Positions 21,468 to 33,584 are shown, counted from the stretch's first letter. The stretch is DNA of 64,000 nucleotides from Acanthosepion lycidas (GCA_963932145.1 OZ010577.1:16779589-16843588); one strand, 5' to 3'. A program made the numbers and translations. The notes: generated from the letters alone by a model not told the origin.

Positions 21468-22376
21468 TCATTTGGTTGCGGCTTTTCCGGCAGCTTCCTT
21501 TCCGCAATTTTCTCCTTCTCGGGGGGGAGACTTCCGACCTCTGAATACCTCCTTCCATTCTCCACTTTTTGAAGTCCCCTCCCCAGGTTGAGACGCCGCC
21601 ACTGTTGTTGCTTTCTCCGCCTTGACAGGTCGTGCTGGAGGTTGTGCTGTCTTCTTTCCAGGGCATACCTTTGCCATATGCCCCAGGACTCCACATTCCC
21701 AACAATACAGCTTGCACCCCTCCACAACTACCAGCATTCTTCTTTTCCGGCAAATTAGGATGTTGGGCATATCCCGGAAATTGTCCCTGTCCACTGTTAT
21801 TGACAACTCCATGTCTCCAGTGGCAATTCCTGCTTTCCTCCTGACGACCTCGACACTATTTACTTCACCAAACCTGGTGAAAAATGCCCCCATCCTGTCG
21901 GGGCATATGTCTACCGGCACCCCATGCACGGTCACCTTTGTCCTTCAGGTGCCTAAGTACTCTGTCTGAAGGCGAGGTGATTTGGTGTTTAGGATTCTTC
22001 CCGCCAGATCTTTAGCCACCTGTTCAGTTGACTTAAGAATGTCCCACAAGGCGTTTGTCCTCCTTGCTAGGACCTTTGGGCATATTCTCAGTGTCTTTAG
22101 GCTTTCTTCCATCGTGTCTCTGCTGACCCCAATGAGCTTCCGAGTCTTAATATCAGAAGTCAGCAGGGATATTGTTCTTGTTTTGACGGCGTCGAAGGCC
22201 TCGTCGATTGTGAGAAACTCGTTTCTGTCGAACGAGCTCTCAAACTTTGGCTTTTGACTGATGTAGTAATTTTCATCTTTCAATGTTGGCCTATTGTTTG
22301 CCCAGGAATTTTTTTCCACTGACACCGTCGGTGCTACTTCCGGTGAAGACGTATTTATATTTGTGTCGTTGGCCAT
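21468..22376 (-). pseudogene. LINE copy A ORF1, N-terminal part (RRM-like plus zinc knuckle)
   Basis: ORF1 proteins of this group bind element RNA to form the retrotransposition particle. Starting at MANDTNINTSSPEV, the frame runs about 300 codons with one internal stop: TGA at 21945-21947, between YLGT and RTKVTV. Reading beyond it, KVTVHGVPVDICPDRMGAFF then FGEVNSVEVVR has the beta-alpha-beta layout of an RNA-binding fold. After that comes the knuckle CWECGVLGHMAKVC (CCHC complete). The frame ends in a basic tail at 21468-21470. CGA to TGA decay would explain the internal stop, and a frameshift separates it from the Gln-rich part. Confidence 0.8.
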
Positions 22377-23559
22377 TTTGACCGCGACCAAACGAATACA
22401 GTTGTATTGTCCTTTTAGGTTATTTTAAATTTGGCAAACATGAACAGAAAATAAAACGGAAACACAAAACAAGGACAAGCAAAGATAATTCAAACAAATA
22501 AATACAACTCAAAGTAATACAAACAAAAACAGTGGGGAGAGAAGAAAATACTAGAGAGAAAAGAAATAAAAGCAAACAAAATACAGAAATCAACCAAAAC
22601 TGAAAATTGAAAAAAGGTATTAGAAAATAAAATCAAAACTTAGCTGTTCGTCAAACTTTTTTTTTTTCCCACAAGCTAGTCCAAAAACAATAAATTGCGT
22701 ATATAGGGCTAGTGAGGTGTATACTATGAGACTAGTGTCGGGCAGAGTCTCTGGTTGACTCTCTCGATTCCTCTCCCAGTTGTGGAGCAAGCTGAGGGAA
22801 GATAATATTTATTCATACAAAAATGTATAAAATGTGGCACAAGGTCTAAAAGGGGGTTGGGGAATGACGGTCTTCTTCTGTCTTAAATCTAAACTTAGCT
22901 AGTCTCAGACATGGACCCAAACACACCAACAATGACCCAATCACCAAAACAACACATTCACTCCTACCTTTCTTACTACGTTCACCATAATACCTCAAAT
23001 TCTCTATGAAGTCCTAACTAGTCCCCTTATGTACAAATATTGTTCATGGGTGGAGGGTCATAAAATAACAATTTTTTTAAAATGAACCCCAAATGATTAT
23101 GTACAATATGACTTAAAAATATTTACAATAAAACTAAACAAAACTGTATTAGTAATAAAACCCCCCACAAACCATAAATGTGGCAGCAACATCAGTTAAC
23201 TAGACGAAATCAATGCGGGACTAAGAAAAATAAGTAAAAAAACATTAATTCCTCCAAGCATTCACACAGACACACACACAATCATACACAACAACAAATA
23301 CGAAAATCACACACACGAAACGAAAGGCACCCCGCATCCACCAGAGAACTGACGTCACTGACCACCTAACGAGGGAGGGGATGGGGAATTAAACAAAAGA
23401 AAAATAGCAACAGAAATAAAAGGGACCAATGCGCGTGCATACCCTAGCTAAGTTTATTAGAAAAAAGGGAAAACTAAAGATTCAAAATAGAAAACCTAGT
23501 CTAACCTAAAATCTGGGTGGGTTGCCTATGTTCAACCCTGTTAGGACAAAATCCTGTAC

Positions 23560-23963
23560 CTAACCGACATCCAAGTGCCACTCTAGGTCAGCCCCTTTCA
23601 CTCTACACATTCGCGCAAGATTCACCCACCTTTTGCCAAATTCCGATGAGGTGAGCCGCAGCCTTTCCGTCCTAATCTTGACTTTAAGCTGATGCTTAAA
23701 GTACAAGATCAGTTGGGAAGAGGTGAACTTCTCGCCCTCATGGAATCCCTTCTGACGCGTCGTCCAAATCACGACTCTCATAATCCCTAGTAAGCAACAG
23801 AACACATAGTGTTCAGCCTTCGTCAATTGCGGCACCACATTGCTACAAACAGAACTGGCTTCCAGGACAAAGAACTTTCCTGCGGCATGCGAACCATGAG
23901 GCCTTCAACAAACCTGCACAACGGCACTACCGTCTTGCACTGAAAAAAGGCGTGACCAATGGT
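23560..23963 (-). pseudogene. LINE copy B ORF2 C-terminal end
   Basis: In-frame continuation after the TAG gives TIGHAFFQCKTVVPLCRFVE, completing C-x2-C-x7-H-x4-C, then stops at TGA. A shifted frame (23838-23560) gives YVFCCLLGIMRVVIWTTRQK, LILYFKHQLKVKIRTERLRL and RWVNLARMCRVKGADLEWHL, parallel to copy A. So the two copies share both a zinc motif and this conserved end, and both are broken between them. Confidence 0.8.
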
Positions 23964-26597
23964 CTAGACTTCCCCACTACAGCGACGACAGTTTGGATAT
24001 TTCTCCAAACCAGCTGAACAAAGTCTCTTGCCGACCCAGAGGGCCCCACGAATCATCAGCCAGGTGAGTGATGCCTCATCATTATTGAGACATTTCAACC
24101 CAGGCGCCCAAGGCCATATCGAGCGAGCCTCCTGCTTCGTAAGACCGAGCTCGTCGATCAGATCATCTTGAACAGACCCCCTAACTAACACTTGATACAA
24201 TGCCTTATGAGACAACGCCTGGGCGTTGGAGAGGCCATCCGTCGTCCGTAAGAGGAGCTTCAAAGCACTACGACATTCGCGGTAGAAGGAGCACTCGGCA
24301 CGAGGTCTACGGCCAGCCTCCTCCTCACACGAGCGCACACTTCTCAGGGATGGGAAATGTTTTCGGACATCTTCTTTCCAAAAGGTGCCCACCTCATCCA
24401 ATCCGCGACACATTCGGTCTAGAAAGGTAATGCGAAGCATATATTGACGAATCTCAATGCTAGGCATACCCAGACCGCCCTCAGAGGGATGAAGGCAACA
24501 GATCTCGCGAGATACCAAAGAGGCCTTGCCTCTCGACAAGAAAGAGAACAAGGTCCGGACTAATGACATTAGTCTGGCATACCGGAGTGGAAGCACAGAG
24601 AGTCGGTAAAGGAGAATCGGATATATGTGTGAAACACATACCTCCACCCTTCCCTTCAGGGAAAGTCTCCTCCGAGACCACAGATTAACCGCGATCTCGG
24701 CCTTCCCTTGTACCTCCGACCAATTCATTTCCAACTGGAGATCAGGACCGAACCAGACGCCGAGTATCTTGATCGGCCCATCCATCCAGAGGAAAGGTCC
24801 GGGAAGAGAAACTCCCTTCCACACACCCAACCGCAAGCCCACAGACTTATCGTGGTTGATCTTGGCCCCTGTCACCATCTCATACCCACTGATCTCTTTG
24901 CTGACTTTGTCAATCTCGGCTCTGCTCGACACAAGAACTGAAACGTCGTCAGCATAGGCAGAATACCTGGCTGTGGTGGAAGCCCCAGGCAGGGAAATTC
25001 CGCGCAGGACCGGATTCGCCTTTAACTTGCGAAGGAATGGTTCCAACGCAAGAACGTAAAGCAGAGGCGAGAGCGGACAACCTTGACGAATGAAGCGAGA
25101 CAATACGAAAGGCTTCGATCTTACCCCATTCACTTCCACCAGCGCACCGGGGGTCGCATACAAAAGTCGGATCCAGGAGCGAAAGTCGGCTCTGAAACCG
25201 GCTGCCAAAAGGACAGCCTCCAGAAATCGATGATCAACCCTATCGAAGGCCTTGGACTGATCTAAATTGATCAGCGCGGCTTCACTGTCGACTTGTTCTA
25301 AGATCAAGCGTACAATATGAAGGTTATCCTGAATAGTCCTCCCCTTCACAGCACAAGTCTGTTCAGGGCCAATCAGACTAGACAGTACAAGCTGCAAACG
25401 GCTAGCTAAGATCTTCGCCAAAATCTTTAAGTCAGTGTTTAACATTGTTAAAGGGCGAAAGTTCCCTAACCCATCCACACCGTCCTTGTCCTTACGCAGC
25501 AACTTGATCACACCCCTGGTGAAGCGTTGAGGTAAAGACCCCTGCTTCATCCAGTGGTTGTAATTCAGTTTCAGCAAAGGAACAAAAACATGCGACAACC
25601 TCAAGTAAACTTCGTAGGGAAGACCATCTAATCCCGGAAACTTATCCAGGCCAACCTGCTTCAGCGCTTCCCAGATCTCCGACTCTGTAATGGGACCCTC
25701 GCACCTAGCCACTTCAGCTGCCGAGAGGCAGGGAAAGTCAGCTAAATAGGCGTCGAACTGAGCAGAGCTCAGACCGGGCTCCCTGGTGAAAAGATCCTGA
25801 AAGTAGTCCCGAAAGACCTCACATATGCCTGCGTTTGTAGTCACGGTCCGCTTATCCGGCAACGTGACGCATGCTATGTGTCGCCTAAACGTGTTTTGAT
25901 TTTCCTCTGCACGCAGTTCAGCGGCCATATTCGTTGCCTCAGAAGACATTCTTTTTAACCTAACCCTAACTACCAGAGCTTGATCCTTCTTGATAAGCAA
26001 GGAGGACAACTCTGCCTTAGCTAAAGCTATGTCCCCACTAACGCGGGATTTCACAGCCCGATCGACTTTATCTTCTAAAGCAGTTTGCGCCGCTAATCTA
26101 TCTAGATTGAGTCGACGACTAAAATCAGCAGCAAACGTTCGAATTTTAGATTTTAAATTGCCCCACCAGGCATTTCCCACAACTGCTCCCATCAATTCCC
26201 TTTGTATCGTTAGTAACAGCTGGTCCCGGAAACCCTGATCACCAAAAAGTGAACAGTTCAATTTCCAGTAACCAGCCAATCTAACCTTAGGCTTATCTAA
26301 GTTTACACAGACCCGGACAAGCCTATGATCCGTATAAACTATATAATGGAAACTTGGACACCCTAAGAGCCCTACATCGACTCTCCTAACTATGACTCGG
26401 TCCAGGTAGCTCGCAAGCGTCCCAGGAGTCGAGTTGCCACTAGTTGTCCAAGTCCATGCTACCTCCCGAGGGTGCTCATTCTGGAACTTATCGACAAGAT
26501 CAAACTCATCGATAAAGTCCCAAAACGGTTTCACATCCGGGTTGTTAGTACCTTGTTTATGCCCTATACGATCTATATCGGGGTCAAGGACGGCATT
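23964..26597 (-). pseudogene. LINE copy B ORF2, endonuclease end and complete reverse transcriptase
   Basis: About 877 uninterrupted codons in the same frame as the endonuclease. After NAVLDPDIDRIG come the endonuclease tail (ASYLDRVIVRR and YTDHRLVRV, with the catalytic SDH-like DH), then a linker. The RT motifs follow: KFPGLDGLPYEVY, NFRPLTMLNTDLKILAKILA, motif A LINLDQSKAFDRVDHRFL, motif B RQGCPLSPLLYVLALEP, motif C AYADDVSVLVSS (YADD intact), motif D GAKINHDKSVGLRLG, motif E ILGVWFGPDLQLEMNW. The end is CRRCSGEV at a TAG (23964-23966), inside the C-terminal zinc motif that resumes in the same frame as TIGHAFFQC. Length and motif order fit Tx1/L1 ORF2. Confidence 0.92.
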
Positions 26598-27040
26598 CTA
26601 ATCCCCCGCTAAAACTACCCAACGAGACGTCGTCAAGAACGGCGCGATCTGCTGAAACAAAGCAGGCTGCTCGGAATGGGTATTGGGCGCATAAACCTCA
26701 ATGAGACGTAGAACCTTATCCTTTATGGTAACCTCCAGCACGCAAAGTCTGCCCGCTGGATCCACGAAGACAAGGGTACAAGCAGCCTCCAAAGACTTGC
26801 TCACTAGCCAAGAGACACCCCTCGAACGACCATCAAAACAGGCTGAATAAAGGGCGAACCCCTTAGACAGTATGTCCTCACGATCATGAGAAGAAAAACG
26901 GGTCTCTTGTATACAAACTACATTCACCCGAGGCGCTGAAGGTCACGAGAGAGCCTCGCCCTGTGAGACTCGGACCTCAGGCCCCGGACATTTAAACTGG
27001 CTAACCAGAGTGCCGTTGTGAAGCCGATTAGGGTTGTCCT
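26598..27040 (-). pseudogene. LINE copy B ORF2, apurinic-type endonuclease domain (5' part)
   Basis: The endonuclease nicks target DNA to prime reverse transcription. The frame opens right after ORF1 with TALWLASLNVRGLRSESHRA (the catalytic Asn of the first motif). It shifts by one base near 26937 into VNVVCIQETRF (catalytic Glu, QET motif). It then runs through RGVSWLVSK, the LIEVYAPN motif and TTSRWVVLAGD. There TAG at 26598-26600 replaces the residue between D and N of the catalytic GDxN motif. The same frame continues beyond the stop. Confidence 0.85.
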
Positions 27041-27925
27041 TCAGGATAGAACATGGCTGGGATGAGGACACCGACAGCTCGTCCCATAGAACCGGATGCC
27101 ATCTCATTTTCGATGGTATCATCTTGAGACAAGCCACTGATGTCCGAGGGGTAGGTAAGTTTGAGAGCCCTATAAAGGGATGGGTGAACGAAAACTGGGA
27201 CCCTCCCTTTAAGATTTTGCTCTGCTTTATTCACTTCCGGGTCGAGTAAGTAGGCAGCTGGGGGCACCATTTTGAGTGACGACTGGGCCTCCTCTATCAT
27301 GCCCCAAATCTCCCGCATACCCGGGCCAGATCTAATAACAGTCAGGATTCTTGAGGCTGAAGGGAAATTATTCAGATTCTCCACGTCTAGGCCATTTATC
27401 TTTTTTAAATTCCAAAGAATCTTCAGATCTTTTGGGTTTCGTGTCTGGCCAAATACCCTTTCTGCTTGGTCCCGGGATACGCGGCAGACGTCTTCCCCTG
27501 GGAGATATGGTGGTTTGATTTTTTCCTTCTTGTCGGTAACTGTTTGTGTATCTGGACTTCTTAACCTTTTTTTTTTTTTTTTTGATGATTGTATGGGTGT
27601 TGACATGGGCGTGACATTGGGAGTTGTAGATGGAGTCCACCCGGTAGGCGTCCTCACCGGCGAAGGTTTAGAAGAATGACGAGATTTTGTTGGTGAGTTT
27701 GATGCAGATTTGGCCGGAGGTGGTTTTACGAAAGTCTTTTTAGATGCAGAAGGGGAAGACGGGGCAAAGGATAGGGGGCCCGGTGCCCCCAACGATTTTT
27801 GACTTTTGTCCCGCTTTGTCTCCAGCTTTTCTTTTAGTTTTTTGAGGTCCAAAATCTTTTCCCAACTTGGCTCGTTTAGTTTCTGGATTTTTGTTGCGGT
27901 ATTTGCATAAGACGCATTTAAACAT
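27028..27925 (-). pseudogene. LINE copy B ORF1
   Basis: About 299 codons open from ASYANTATKIQKLNEPS to a TAA at 27028-27030. N-terminal half: basic, Ser/Pro/Thr-rich (KFxxPPPAKSASNSPTKS-like) with a Lys run encoded by a 17-base homopolymer (27567-27583). C-terminal half: more ordered (EDVCRVSRDQAERVFGQTRN, FPSASRILTVIRSGPGMREI, PVFVHPSLYRALKLTYP). I do not recognise a named domain, and the CCHC knuckle of copy A is not seen. Another frame upstream contains CPHFMFKCVLCKYRNKN, a possible zinc-binding start displaced by a frameshift. No clear ATG; the frame overlaps or abuts the ORF2 frame. Confidence 0.6.
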
Positions 27926-27990
27926 GAAATGAGGACACTCTATTTGAATCAATTTTTTAAGAGAAAAACTCAACATCAAATTCATCATCT

Positions 27991-28420
27991 TCTCCCCCAT
28001 GATCTGGTTGAAAGCTAGAGAGATATACATTCATGTGTAGAGCATCTTGGGCAAGTAGACCTGACAGTCCATCCTTCTCCAGGTTAAACCACAACTGATG
28101 CCCTCCAACTTAAAGGTTTGCTTTGGTTATAAACAGTGTGGTTGTTGATTCCATTGCAAGAAGCCTCCACCCAGATCAGTGAATTCTATTATAATTTTTA
28201 CTGAGAGTTAAGTGATCACAAATCTCCTCAATATTGCTGTATTCATGTCTCACTTTGATATAGTCAACAAGGAAATTTTGTGACCTCAAGACTGTGGCAA
28301 CGAGAACATTGTTTAGATTAAAGGGTTGCTTTGTGAGTTGAATTTCTAGGCAGACAGACTCAGTAAAAAAACAGAATGAGTAATAAGTGAGCAGCACTAA
28401 AAAGAGAAAATATATCCCTA
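27991..28420. other. Unassigned sequence beyond the 5' end of LINE B
   Basis: Base composition falls back to AT-rich; no recognised gene. The true LINE 5' end may lie in the first part. Confidence 0.4.
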
Positions 28421-28424
28421 GATA

Positions 28425-28610
28425 TAGACAGTTGGCATAAGAACAATTGACCCATATACAGAAGATAAATAGTGTTCAGTTTGAAATTTCCTGAAATTTC
28501 CTCAGATTGACAAACACTGAAAGAAGAACAGAGGGCTGAAACATGATAGCAAAGATGAGAATTTTAGTATGACTATAATGTAGATAACTCTTCAACTCAA
28601 AAATTAAAAT
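28425..28610 (+). repeat. Penelope-type 3' tail, highly degenerate
   Basis: ATAAGAACAATTGACCCATA, AGTGTTCAGTTTGAAATTTC and ATGATAGCAAAGATGAGAAT follow the order of the better tails at 4080-4266 and 9745-9975. Confidence 0.4.
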
Positions 28611-29925
28611 AGAGAATGAATAGGTTAAAATTTTCTTTATGGCCATGACAATATAGAACCAATGTTGTAATGTAATCTTGTACTTGAATCTGTTTTTATT
28701 TTTATTTTTTATATTTCTTTTTGTGAAATTGTTTTCTCTGTCTGAAAAGATGGTGTTTTACTGTTGGTCTCTTTCTTAAAGGATTTGCTTGCCTTTCTTT
28801 TCTTTCCTTTAAAAACATTCTCTGTTGTAGCACCAGCTCACTTTACTGTTTTGTTCTGTCATGCTGGGTCAAGGAGCTTTTCAAGAGTTCGTTAAGTTCA
28901 GCATGTGTCTTGGCTTCAATGTTTAAAAAGTTCTTAACACATCAGTAGTCGTGCTTGCATAAGTTTTCAGTTGACAAGAATGTTTTAATTTCTTCCATCC
29001 TAATCTCTCGTGAGCATTTGAGATCACATTTCTAAGTAGATATACAACATTGTAAAATATTATTGCAGGCTTTTGCGTCAGAATTTGCATGTTACTCTTT
29101 GTTTTTGTTTTTTTAATGGAATTTAATTGGCAATGTAGTAACAATACAAAATTTATTCAAATTTTATTTTTTATATTATCTTTTAAATGTCTAAAAAGCC
29201 AGTGTGGAAATTGAATATCAAATTATTGCAGGATTTAGTATAAAATGGAGACATCATGTAAAATCTTTTATAATTTAGGTGAATGATAGGAGTTCTTGGC
29301 AGTTCCCATTTCCTCTTCAAATAACATAGGACAGATAATACTGGCTTACATGGTACCGTCAGTAAGAGGAAGACTGACCAGTTTGAGAGCAGTGCATTCA
29401 TGCCTTTTCCAAACAAGTATATGAATGTACTCTTCAATCAAATTATTTCCATGCTGGGTCTGTCATGTCATTTGTTGAGGTAATGTGTTACTTAGAAGAC
29501 CTCATCTTCTCTCCAGATAACATACGACAGATGGTATTAAGTTATGTGGTAGCAGCAGCAGGGAGCAATTCCTAACTTGATTTATTAAGAGATGTGAAGT
29601 CATGTTTTCAGTAAGCTAATATACTGTGCAAAATAAATTTCAAACCACTAAATTATATTCTGGATAATTACAATGTGTTTCTCAACTGGTGAATTTGCTG
29701 TTCTATTCTTGTGACTATTCAAATTACATTCCATGATGTATGCTTTTCCAGTTGGTTATTAAAAGGCGACACAAGTAAATCTTATTTATTAAGCTGCTAC
29801 TACTACTTAATTGTTGAGTAGTTTTTTTTTATGGCTTATCAACCTTTTGTGAGTTATTTAAAGCTGAAACATATTTGTTTGGATTGTAAGAATTTTTTTT
29901 TTTTATCTAATTTAACAGGAGGTGG
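28611..29925. other. Unassigned intron sequence
   Basis: AT-rich; nothing recognised. T-run at 29891-29903. Confidence 0.4.
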
Positions 29926-30058
29926 ATTCCTACCTTTCTCAAAGGTATTTGCATATAAGGGAATATGAAAAACTTACTGAAATTTGAACTCAACTCTCTG
30001 ATTTCTCTTTTTGAGCTGCTATCCATTACACCACCTGCACATCCTACTACTACTTAGG
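29926..30058 (-). repeat. tRNA-headed SINE fragment
   Basis: On the - strand: GGTGGTGTAATGGATAGCAG (A-box-like) and GAGAGTTGAGTTCAAATTTC (B-box-like), as in the SINE at 11461. Then AAATACCTTTGAGAAAGGTA, a diverged body. Confidence 0.6.
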
Positions 30059-30289
30059 AAGGATATCTTAAATAAGATTTAATTGTAGGAGAATACATTT
30101 TCCTAAAGTAGAAACTAATAAATTTTAAATAATACAGATATAGATCAATAAGTCTGTAGCTTGGTACAGTTATTAGCTGAATAGTGATCTGAAATTTTCA
30201 ATGCCTAAGGTTTGTTCTTGGAAGTGCAATCAATAAGCCCAGTTAAAAATCCGTTTTCATTTATTATGTTTGTTATTCTACTGCTCTTT

Positions 30290-30620
30290 CTTCTCCCTCT
30301 AGCTATGGATTAAATAACAGAAAACTTGGTACTTTTGCCTTGGGTGGTAGCCAGTCTAGAACAAAAACTCTGAATTCAAAACCATTCTGCCATTTTTCCC
30401 CAATAAGTTATGGTAATTCACAGATAATAAATAAAAAGAATCTATGGAGAATTATGATTATTTATATCTTGAGGGGGAAAAATCAATTTATTTATGTATG
30501 TATCCATGTATCTATGTATGTATCTATTTCCCCAACCCTTGCATTCTTGGTAGTCATGGAAGTTGTGACTATTTACAGATAATGAATAAAATGAATAGAA
30601 AATAATGATCATCTGCATCC
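30290..30620 (+). repeat. SINE body fragment
   Basis: GCCAGTCTAGAACAAAAACT, CTGAATTCAAAACCATTCTG and CACAGATAATAAATAAAAAG match the 3' half of 34137-34440. Confidence 0.5.
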
Positions 30621-32040
30621 TAAAGAGACATGGCATAAAAAAAAAAACTATTTTAGTCTGTAAGGCTGCAAGTATGAGGATCCACATGAAAATCAAGCTA
30701 GTTTAGCACAAAACCTTTCTGTGGTGAACTCATTTGACGACCAATCTCACAACAGTAGTAATGTTCTTCAATGCTAATAATAGTAATGGTTTGTATGGTG
30801 ACATTATTAATCCACTGCTTCTCCATCTTCGGGGTTATTATAAAACAAATATTTTCTCTATCTATTTTTAGCAAAATGATTTTGGGACATCTGTTTTACA
30901 ACTTCCTGTTTTTTCATGTTGAAGTCATTAGCTTAACTCAATTACAAATGCTATATTGCTAATTATGTTGAAAATTAAATTTCTGACCATAAATTCATCG
31001 TAATTGTATTACATCCACTTTTTGTGTGTGTATTTTCTTCAGGGTAAAAGTCTGAGATTCTGTTCTTTTATTATTATCATTAGCAGAAACTTTAATTACT
31101 AACTTCTTCACTAGTACCATGAAAAATTAATAGAACTATTTAGATAATTTTTGCAATTGCATTGATTATATTTTCTGCATGACTAATTGAGCATTTTTAT
31201 CTTTTGAGTGAATTAATTGTTGCCTATAAGTAACAATTTAAATTTTTTTAAATTTAAAATAAAAACATAAAAGAAAAAGCAATGTATGATGTCTGCTATT
31301 TACTAATATATTTACTTATTGGTGTTAATTAATGCTTTTTATTCATATAACATTGAAATATTTCATTATGAAGAGATGAAGTTATGTGATCAATAAATAC
31401 AATAAGGTGCTAAAAAGTTCTTGGTCTGGCCCACTTCTCCAAATCAGTATTTCAATGACCAATCATGATCTTTTTAAATTAAAAAAAAAAAAAAAAAAAA
31501 GGTTAAAGGAACTTTAGAAATGATGTACCAAGTGTGTTGTATTGCAGAGAGAATATATGGAATATTGTGTGCATTTCATGTCTCCACGTCATTCCCTCTT
31601 TGGTTGTGTTTTTGGTGGTGAGGTGGAAATTAATCAAAGTCCAGTTCCAAAGAGCTGTTCTTTCAGACTAGACCTTTCCCCGTGAACTTAAATGGTCAGT
31701 CAAGGTCAATCCTTTGTGCTTGAGGCCATCCCCAAAAGGACACAATTGAGAAGAAATGGATAATTTCTGACACCAACCACATATACACAACCAGGACATC
31801 ACATTGTGACCATGTTAAACATACTATCATAGGTGGGTAGGGAAACAGCATTTTCATTAGGCTGAGAAATTTTAGCACCCCCCCCCCTTTACAAACGACC
31901 ATAAAATGGTGTGAGTAATCATGATAAATTTGGATAAAATTAATATTCGATTACTATTAAGAATTGACAGTGTTCATATAAAAATTAAATATTCTGATAT
32001 TACCAGTGTATGTAAATAAAATATCAAAGATGACAATGCC
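30621..32040. other. Unassigned intron sequence
   Basis: AT-rich, with an A-run at 31481-31500 and a C-run near 31880. Nothing recognised. Confidence 0.4.
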
Positions 32041-32530
32041 AGTCATTTGGGGAGCTCTATGGGTAGATATGTTCTGTAACTGTTAGCCATCCTGTGTATG
32101 ACAATAAACTACATCCGTGTCCTGGGTAAGACGATAAACTACATCCAGCAACAAGGCCTCTGATTAAGAGGTTTTGAGGAGTGTGGAACCACCTCTTAAT
32201 TGCTGGTGTTCCCAGGTCACCCCCTGACCTAGAGTGATACCACCTGTTAGGATCCCAGTTATGGGTGAATAGTTAACACCCAAACTTGTGTAAAAATAGG
32301 TTTTAATACCAGAAATACTTTTTAATAAAAAAAATTATTACTAGCAATAATTTTTGAAGGAAAAATTATTATCAGCAATACTTTAAAAAAAATACCAGCA
32401 ATACAGTTATACATTCTTTGGAAAAAATCTGACTAGTTATAGATTTCTTCAAGGAAAAATATTCCCAGAAATAGATTTTTGAAGAAAAACATTACCAGCA
32501 ATAAAAATGTTGTAAGCATTAAATAACCCA
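32041..32530. repeat. Low-order degenerate repeats
   Basis: ACAATAAACTACATCC and ACGATAAACTACATCC form a ~30-bp direct duplication (32100-32148). Further on, AYACCAGCAATA-like units recur irregularly with AT-rich spacers (about 32307-32507). No family recognised. Confidence 0.5.
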
Positions 32531-33460
32531 TTGAGGTTGATATGTCGTATAACAAAGCAAACCTGTAACTGTTGGGTAGAACAACCATTATAGTAAGACA
32601 GGCTTTCTGAGAAAAGAGGTATGTGAGTTTGTCTTATAGAATGCTAATTCTTTATTTCTGACATACATTTTTTTATAATTGTCAAAGAATAACTAAGTGC
32701 AACAAAGAACAAGTGGAATGGAAGTAAAAGAAATACTAATCAAGACGCTTATATTGTGCTGAACTTTATACTATTCTGTCTTGTGCACTTAGCCAAGAAG
32801 CAGACATATGCCACCTACTACAACTTCTCCATATTCCTCTAACAGTTCACCTCCATCCATTATTTGGATCTTAGCTCAAGAGATAGTGTATATTCTTCTC
32901 CTTCCAGATATGGTTTGCCATATTAGATCTTTCTACTTCACCTTTGATCTGGGACTTTGTTCCTAGAATCCCCTCTTTAAGAGGACAACTGATTTCCTCC
33001 TTATATACCTTACTACACATGCATAGTATGATATAAATACACTTTGTTACCCATTTTCTCTTGTAAAAAAAAGAAGTTTGAAAGAGTAGATTTACTTAAA
33101 TGTATCAACTTGATGATATAATGCTGTCATATCCATTAATATGACTATTGGTGAATTAGCTCCCTTGCTTAAAAAAAAAAAACACATTAAAATATATACC
33201 TTTCTTGCTAATACACTATGAGGTTAACTCCACCTAATGTTTTGGAACTGTTACTATGTGATGCTTTATGGTACTATAAATAATTGGCAGTAATTATTCA
33301 CATTCTCTTCTTACTTTTCTGCTGATACAACAACATGTAAATCTCTAGCAGAAAATTGTGTTCCCTTTTTGGGAAATGCATGAACAATACATACCCGCAC
33401 ATGCATCTATGCACATCCACTCACTTAACATACTTTGGACCAAAAAGTTTCCATATTCAT
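32531..33460. other. Unassigned intron sequence
   Basis: Nothing recognised. Confidence 0.4.
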
Positions 33461-33464
33461 TCGT

Positions 33465-33542
33465 ACACACACACACACACACACACACTACTGTCTTTGT
33501 TACTTGTAATGTTTTGTTGTTAATACATTATCATTTGTTTGT

Positions 33543-33584
<42 letters not shown>
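33465..33584. repeat. (CA)n and (CA)n(TA)n microsatellites
   Basis: CA run at 33465-33488 and a compound CA/TA run at 33543-33584. Confidence 0.95.

Larger units (their letters stand above)
18754..22776 (-). mobile_element. Tx1/L1-type LINE, copy A (internally deleted)
   Basis: Reads on the - strand from a T-rich 5' region (about 22400-22776) through ORF1 and the second half of ORF2 to a 3' end shared with copy B. On the + strand that 3' terminus is CAGTTGTGGAGCAAGCTGAG at 18754, and at 22777 for copy B. The family is set by a gag-like ORF1 with an RRM-like fold region and a zinc knuckle, and by an ORF2 of reverse transcriptase plus a C-terminal C-x2-C-x8-H-x4-C motif, resembling Tx1. The endonuclease and RT blocks before motif B are missing, and stops and shifts occur elsewhere, so it cannot move itself. 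The region is visibly more GC-rich than its surroundings. Confidence 0.85.
22777..27990 (-). mobile_element. Tx1/L1-type LINE, copy B (nearly full length)
   Basis: Runs on the - strand from ORF1 (from about 27.95 kb) through endonuclease and reverse transcriptase to a 3' end at 22777 that matches copy A. It lies immediately 5' of copy A in the same orientation, so the two are head-to-tail. Only a handful of lesions separate it from a coding element: a frameshift at the start of the endonuclease, TAG in the endonuclease GDxN motif, TAG in the C-terminal zinc motif, and a frameshift after it. Protein divergence from copy A (for example ILGVWFGPDLQLEMNWSEVQ against ...EKNWSEVG) shows they are different subfamilies, not a recent tandem duplication. 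Its 5' end is uncertain. Confidence 0.85.

Noticed and set aside
20997..21591. + strand ORFs with Leu/Phe/Cys runs opposite LINE A ORF1
   Set aside because: Antisense shadows of the Gln/Glu-rich ORF1; the low-complexity runs are complements of CAG/GAA repeats.
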